This document shows positions 5,300 through 7,799 of a DNA stretch of 7,799 nt, one piece after another (the stretch's first letter is position 1; every line of letters starts with the position of its first letter). The DNA is taken from the NCBI GenBank assembly GCA_937889705.1, contig CALBYO010000127.1:1-7799 (forward strand). Reading direction: 5' to 3'. Below the pieces are notes generated by a model. The model was not told the origin of the DNA. It did not search any database and worked only from the letters and a program-made list of their open reading frames with translations. Source of the DNA: an uncultured Bacillota bacterium. Its GTDB lineage: Bacteria; Bacillota; Clostridia; Christensenellales; UBA1242. The position numbers and the translations under genes were made by a program.

Positions 5300-5740
5300 A
5301 TGGAAAAAGTAGTTGCATTTGCGGGACATCGTGATTCGTGGAGATGTATTGGGGTTGAAGAAAAACTTCTTCAAACTATTGAAGGACTTATTCAGCAGGG
5401 CTATACAATTTTTTATGATGGCAACAAGGGGGCGTTTGACGAAAAATGTTTTAACGCTATTGTTGAGTTAAAAGAAAAGTATCCTTATATAAAAATTGTT
5501 AGAATTTTGTCGCACTATCAACATAATAAAGAAAATTTCTATTTGTCAAAGGCTGTTGATGAAACAATATTTCCGCCGATTGAGCAATATTACCCAAAGC
5601 AGCGAATAACGAAGCGTAATGAATGGATAGTTGATAATTGCGATGTTTTAGTTTGTCACATTGAGATGCCATACAAAAGTGGAGCATATAAAATGGTAAA
5701 ATATGCTCAAAAGAAAAATAAAAAGATAATTGAAATTTAA
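5300..5740 (+). CDS. SLOG-superfamily (YpsA/DUF1273-like) protein
   Basis: A 146-residue Rossmann-like protein of the SLOG superfamily, whose members are thought to bind or make nucleotide-derived ligands. Recognisable features are FAGHRDSW (7-14, the GHR motif after strand 1), GYTIFYDGNKGAFDEKC (34-50, phosphate-loop-like GNKGA and an acidic residue), YPYIKIVRILSHYQ (61-74), KRNEWIVDNCDVLVCH (105-120) with the conserved Arg-Asn and Asp, and SGAYKMVKYAQKKNKKII (127-144). There is no signal peptide or membrane helix. In B. subtilis YpsA is linked to cell division, and related proteins occur in phages and defence islands (family knowledge). The gene is preceded by two operators and divergent from a small HTH repressor. 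The ATG at 5300 begins the conserved strand, although the ribosome site is poor. Substrate and effector are unknown. Confidence 0.85.
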   Translation: MEKVVAFAGHRDSWRCIGVEEKLLQTIEGLIQQGYTIFYDGNKGAFDEKCFNAIVELKEKYPYIKIVRILSHYQHNKENFYLSKAVDETIFPPIEQYYPKQRITKRNEWIVDNCDVLVCHIEMPYKSGAYKMVKYAQKKNKKIIEI

Positions 5741-5765
5741 AAAAAGAGCCGGTTGGGCTCTTTTT
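5740..5765. terminator. Bidirectional terminator B after the SLOG gene
   Basis: AAAAAGAGCC (5741-5750) pairs perfectly with GGCTCTTTTT (5756-5765) around a GGTTG loop. It serves the SLOG gene and, on the minus strand, the convergent oxoamine synthase, whose stop lies inside the stem. It is a near copy of terminator A. Confidence 0.9.
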
Positions 5766-6939
5766 ATAATATCTCGTCTAGCACTTGTTTGATTTTGTCC
5801 ATGGCTTCGTCAAGTTGCTCATGAGTGTGTGTTGCGGTGTATGATGTTCTTATCAAACTTGAACCGACTGGAACGGCAGGTGATACAACTGGATTTACAT
5901 AGACTCCACGTTCAAAAAGCATTTTGCATGCAAGGAATGTTTTTTCATCATCGTAAGTGTAGATGGCAACGATAGGAGTTTCGCTTGGAATGTATTTAAT
6001 ACCGCGTTTTTCAAGACCTGCACGGACATACGCGCCATTATCTTGCAAATTTTTAACTCTTTCTGGCTCGCGTTTGATGATTTCCAACGCTTTCCTTGCG
6101 CACGCAACATTTGCAGGTGGAATACTTGCGCTGAAAATAAATGGCCTTGAATTGTGACGAACATAATTTGCTACGCGTTCGCTTGAAGCCATGTATCCGC
6201 CTAAACTTGCAAGTGATTTTGAAAATGTTCCCATTATGATGTCAACTTCATCTTCAAGGTTGTAGTATGAACCTGTTCCGCGTCCGCCTTCACCAATCAC
6301 ACCAAAGCCGTGTGCGTCATCAACCATAACTCTTGCGCCATATTTATGTTTTAATTCAACAATTTTTGGCAAGTTGCAGATTTCTCCACTCATTGAGAAA
6401 ACGCCGTCTGTGACAATTAAAATACCTTTATCTTGTGGAATAGATTGAAGTTGGCGCTCCAAGTCTTCCATATTATTATGTTCGTATCTCAACATTTTTG
6501 CATAACTTAATTTGCAGGCGTCATAGATACTTGCATGGTTTTCTTTGTCGCAAACAATATAGTCGTTTCTGCCGGCAATAGCGCTGATAATGCCTAAATT
6601 TGATTGAAAGCCTGTTGAAAAGGTTACGACTTCTTTTTTATGTAAAAACTCTGCAAGTTCTTTTTCTAGTTTGACATGCAAATCAAGAGTTCCGTTTAAA
6701 AATCTTGAACCAGAACAGCCGCTGCCATATTTTTTAAGTGCTTCAACTCCTGCGTCTATAACTTCTGGGTGAGAAGTTAAGCCGAGATAGTTGTTTGAAC
6801 CAATCATAATTGTTTTATGACCTTCCATTTCAACAATAGGGCCTTGCTTGCTTTCAAGTTCATGAAAGTATGGATACAAGTTTATTGATTTTATATCTTC
6901 AATTCTTGTGAAGTCTTGACATTTTTTAAATAAATCCAT
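5764..6939 (-). CDS. PLP-dependent alpha-oxoamine synthase, Spt-like
   Basis: Class II aminotransferase-fold enzyme that condenses an amino acid with an acyl-CoA and releases CO2. The 391-residue product is complete: substrate entrance GSNNYLGL (47-54), GSGCSGSRFLNGTLDLH (72-88), His135 in ENHAS (PLP stacking), DDAHGFG with Asp207 and His210, the PLP Schiff-base Lys241 in GTFSKSLASLGGY, RPFIFSASIPPAN (265-277) and SSLIRTSYTATHT (360-372). The SRFLNGTLDLH and FSTGFQSNLG (107-116) segments look more like bacterial serine palmitoyltransferase than like KBL or BioF, which usually differ at these sites. Many database entries for such proteins simply say glycine C-acetyltransferase, so the substrate is open. 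ATG 6939 is used because AGGAG (6946-6950) precedes it; the longer frame starts at a TTG inside the promoter. No partner gene for sphingolipid or biotin synthesis is nearby. Confidence 0.85.
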   Translation of the reverse strand: MDLFKKCQDFTRIEDIKSINLYPYFHELESKQGPIVEMEGHKTIMIGSNNYLGLTSHPEVIDAGVEALKKYGSGCSGSRFLNGTLDLHVKLEKELAEFLHKKEVVTFSTGFQSNLGIISAIAGRNDYIVCDKENHASIYDACKLSYAKMLRYEHNNMEDLERQLQSIPQDKGILIVTDGVFSMSGEICNLPKIVELKHKYGARVMVDDAHGFGVIGEGGRGTGSYYNLEDEVDIIMGTFSKSLASLGGYMASSERVANYVRHNSRPFIFSASIPPANVACARKALEIIKREPERVKNLQDNGAYVRAGLEKRGIKYIPSETPIVAIYTYDDEKTFLACKMLFERGVYVNPVVSPAVPVGSSLIRTSYTATHTHEQLDEAMDKIKQVLDEIL

Positions 6940-6968
6940 TTTAATCTCCTTAAACAAAGTGTGATTGC

Positions 6969-6997
6969 AGTATATCGTAATATTTTTCAATTTGCAA
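6969..6997 (-). promoter_or_regulatory. Promoter of the oxoamine synthase
   Basis: On the minus strand TTGCAA (6992-6997), 17 bp, TATACT (6969-6974). +1 is near 6962, leaving a 22-nt leader that holds the AGGAG site. Confidence 0.55.
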
Positions 6998-7032
6998 GTA
7001 ATTTTTAAAAGCAACAAATTCTTAAAAAAGAG

Positions 7033-7060
7033 TTGATTTTTTATTTTTTTATAGTATTAT
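7033..7060 (+). promoter_or_regulatory. Promoter of the ABC ATPase gene
   Basis: TTGATT (7033-7038), 16 bp, TATTAT (7055-7060, 5/6 to consensus). +1 is near 7067, at the start of an inverted repeat. It is divergent from the oxoamine synthase promoter. Confidence 0.5.
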
Positions 7061-7065
7061 ATATC

Positions 7066-7104
7066 TGCAAATTGGTTTGCAATTTAATTGCCAAGTGTAG
7101 GCAA
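7066..7104 (+). promoter_or_regulatory. Chain of overlapping inverted repeats in the ABC gene leader
   Basis: Three small inverted repeats share arms: TGCAAA/TTTGCA (7066-7081), GCAAT/ATTGC (7079-7091) and TTGCC/GGCAA (7088-7104). The last touches the AAGGAG ribosome site (7103-7108). The first resembles a LacI-type operator at +1. Either an operator or alternative RNA hairpins could be intended; neither is proven. Confidence 0.35.
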
Positions 7105-7113
7105 GGAGAAATA

Positions 7114-7761
7114 ATGATTAAAGTTAAAAATTTGTGTTTGAAATATACGAAAGAATATTACGCACTTTATGATGTGAGTTTTGAAGTCAAAAAGGGCGAG
7201 TCAGTGGCTCTTTTGGGCGAAGAAAACAGCGGTAAAACATCAATGCTTCGCGTTTTGGCTGGGCTCGAAAAGCCTAACAGCGGCGAAGTTTATATCAAAG
7301 ATGTTCCGCTTAAAAAAATAGATTTTTCATGCGATGTTGAAATGGGATACATTCCTGCAACGCCAGTTTTCTTTCCTAAAAAAACTGTTTATGAAAATTT
7401 GAAATATATTTTAAAAACAAGAAAATATTCAAATTCTGAAATTGAAGAAAAGATAAACGAACTCTTGATAAATTACAATATGGAAAAATTAAGAGACGAA
7501 AAAGTTTGTAATTTGACATTATTTGAGCAATATGTGCTTTCAATCGCAAGGCTTTCGTTTAGAAAACTTGATATAATATTGATTGACAACATATTTGAGA
7601 AATTGCAGCCAGAACAACTTGAAATTATTGAGTCGATGATTGTTAAAGAATATGTTCAAAATAAAGTCACAACACTTGTTGCCACAACATCGGAAGATAT
7701 TGCTAAAATTTTGACAAAGAGAACAATCAGGTTTAACCTAGGAAGCATTGAAAGCAATTAA
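7114..7761 (+). CDS. Degenerate ABC-type ATP-binding protein
   Basis: A 215-residue protein with the overall order of an ABC transporter nucleotide-binding domain and of normal length for a bare domain. Walker A is GEENSGKTS (35-43), with Lys41 kept but the usual third Gly replaced by Asn. The A-loop Tyr (near 11) and FFPKKTVYENL (86-96) are typical. However, the Q-loop Gln is Ala82 (YIPATP), the LSGGQ signature is replaced by LTLFE (134-138), Walker B keeps Asp158 but has Asn159 instead of the catalytic Glu, and the H-loop His is Thr192. It may bind ATP but should hydrolyse it poorly, as in the degenerate half of asymmetric ABC pairs. AAGGAG (7103-7108) supports ATG 7114; the longer frame starts at a TTG inside the promoter. 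No permease is in the window, so the transported substrate is unknown. Confidence 0.82.
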   Translation: MIKVKNLCLKYTKEYYALYDVSFEVKKGESVALLGEENSGKTSMLRVLAGLEKPNSGEVYIKDVPLKKIDFSCDVEMGYIPATPVFFPKKTVYENLKYILKTRKYSNSEIEEKINELLINYNMEKLRDEKVCNLTLFEQYVLSIARLSFRKLDIILIDNIFEKLQPEQLEIIESMIVKEYVQNKVTTLVATTSEDIAKILTKRTIRFNLGSIESN

Positions 7762-7799
7762 TTAACATAAAATAGACAAACAGAAGACAAAAAATTTGT

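Noticed and set aside
6940..7017. 26-residue N-terminal extension of the oxoamine synthase from a TTG
   Set aside because: It covers the promoter and SD; the ATG at 6939 has a good AGGAG and matches the usual N-terminus.
7033..7113. 27-residue extension of the ABC protein from a TTG
   Set aside because: The TTG is the putative -35 itself, and the ATG at 7114 has AAGGAG and begins the conserved first strand.
7762..7799. Sequence after the ABC gene
   Set aside because: I see no hairpin, promoter or start codon that can be supported before the window ends.

Overview
The window is chromosomal DNA from a low-GC Gram-positive bacterium, most likely an uncultured or gut-type Clostridia/Bacillota lineage. 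This rests on the AT-rich composition, strong AGGAG Shine-Dalgarno (SD) sites, TTGACA/TATAAT and extended TGnTATAAT promoters, compact hairpin/T-tract terminators, and Gram-positive versions of cdd, secG, rplM-rpsI and truA. The genetic code looks standard: Trp is TGG, and the stops are TAA except TAG in secG. Eleven protein genes are supported. There is no tRNA, rRNA, CRISPR array or transposase.

Left part (1-2950): cdd (+) converges with secG (-) on a shared bidirectional terminator. Upstream of secG lies a 77-residue two-helix membrane protein. Divergent from that is an unrecognised 124-residue helical protein with a near-perfect sigma-A promoter. It converges, on another bidirectional terminator, with a 414-residue protein of unknown function that carries a histone-H1-like Lys/Ala/Pro tail and appears to be transcribed without a leader.

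Middle (2950-4900): the classic rplM-rpsI operon (-) has a 1-nt TAATG overlap between the genes, a terminator after rpsI, and a leader of about 150 nt. The leader is richer in G+C and has competing base-pairing options. Upstream is truA (-), whose extended -10 element places transcription start exactly on the ATG.

Right part (4900-7799): a small divergent module encodes a Cro/C1-type HTH repressor (-) and a SLOG-superfamily (YpsA/DUF1273-like) protein (+). Two identical operator-like inverted repeats and one degenerate copy lie between them. One repeat covers the -10 of the SLOG promoter. Near-identical terminators bound the module on both sides. This is the best candidate for an accessory, possibly nucleotide-sensing or defence-related, unit. 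Next come a PLP-dependent alpha-oxoamine synthase (-) whose motifs look closest to serine palmitoyltransferase, and a divergent ABC-type ATPase (+) that keeps Walker A but lacks the usual Q-loop, signature, catalytic Glu and H-loop residues.

No wet-lab or database evidence was available. Family calls rest on motif recognition, and promoter, operator and RNA-structure calls are inferences from sequence pattern.
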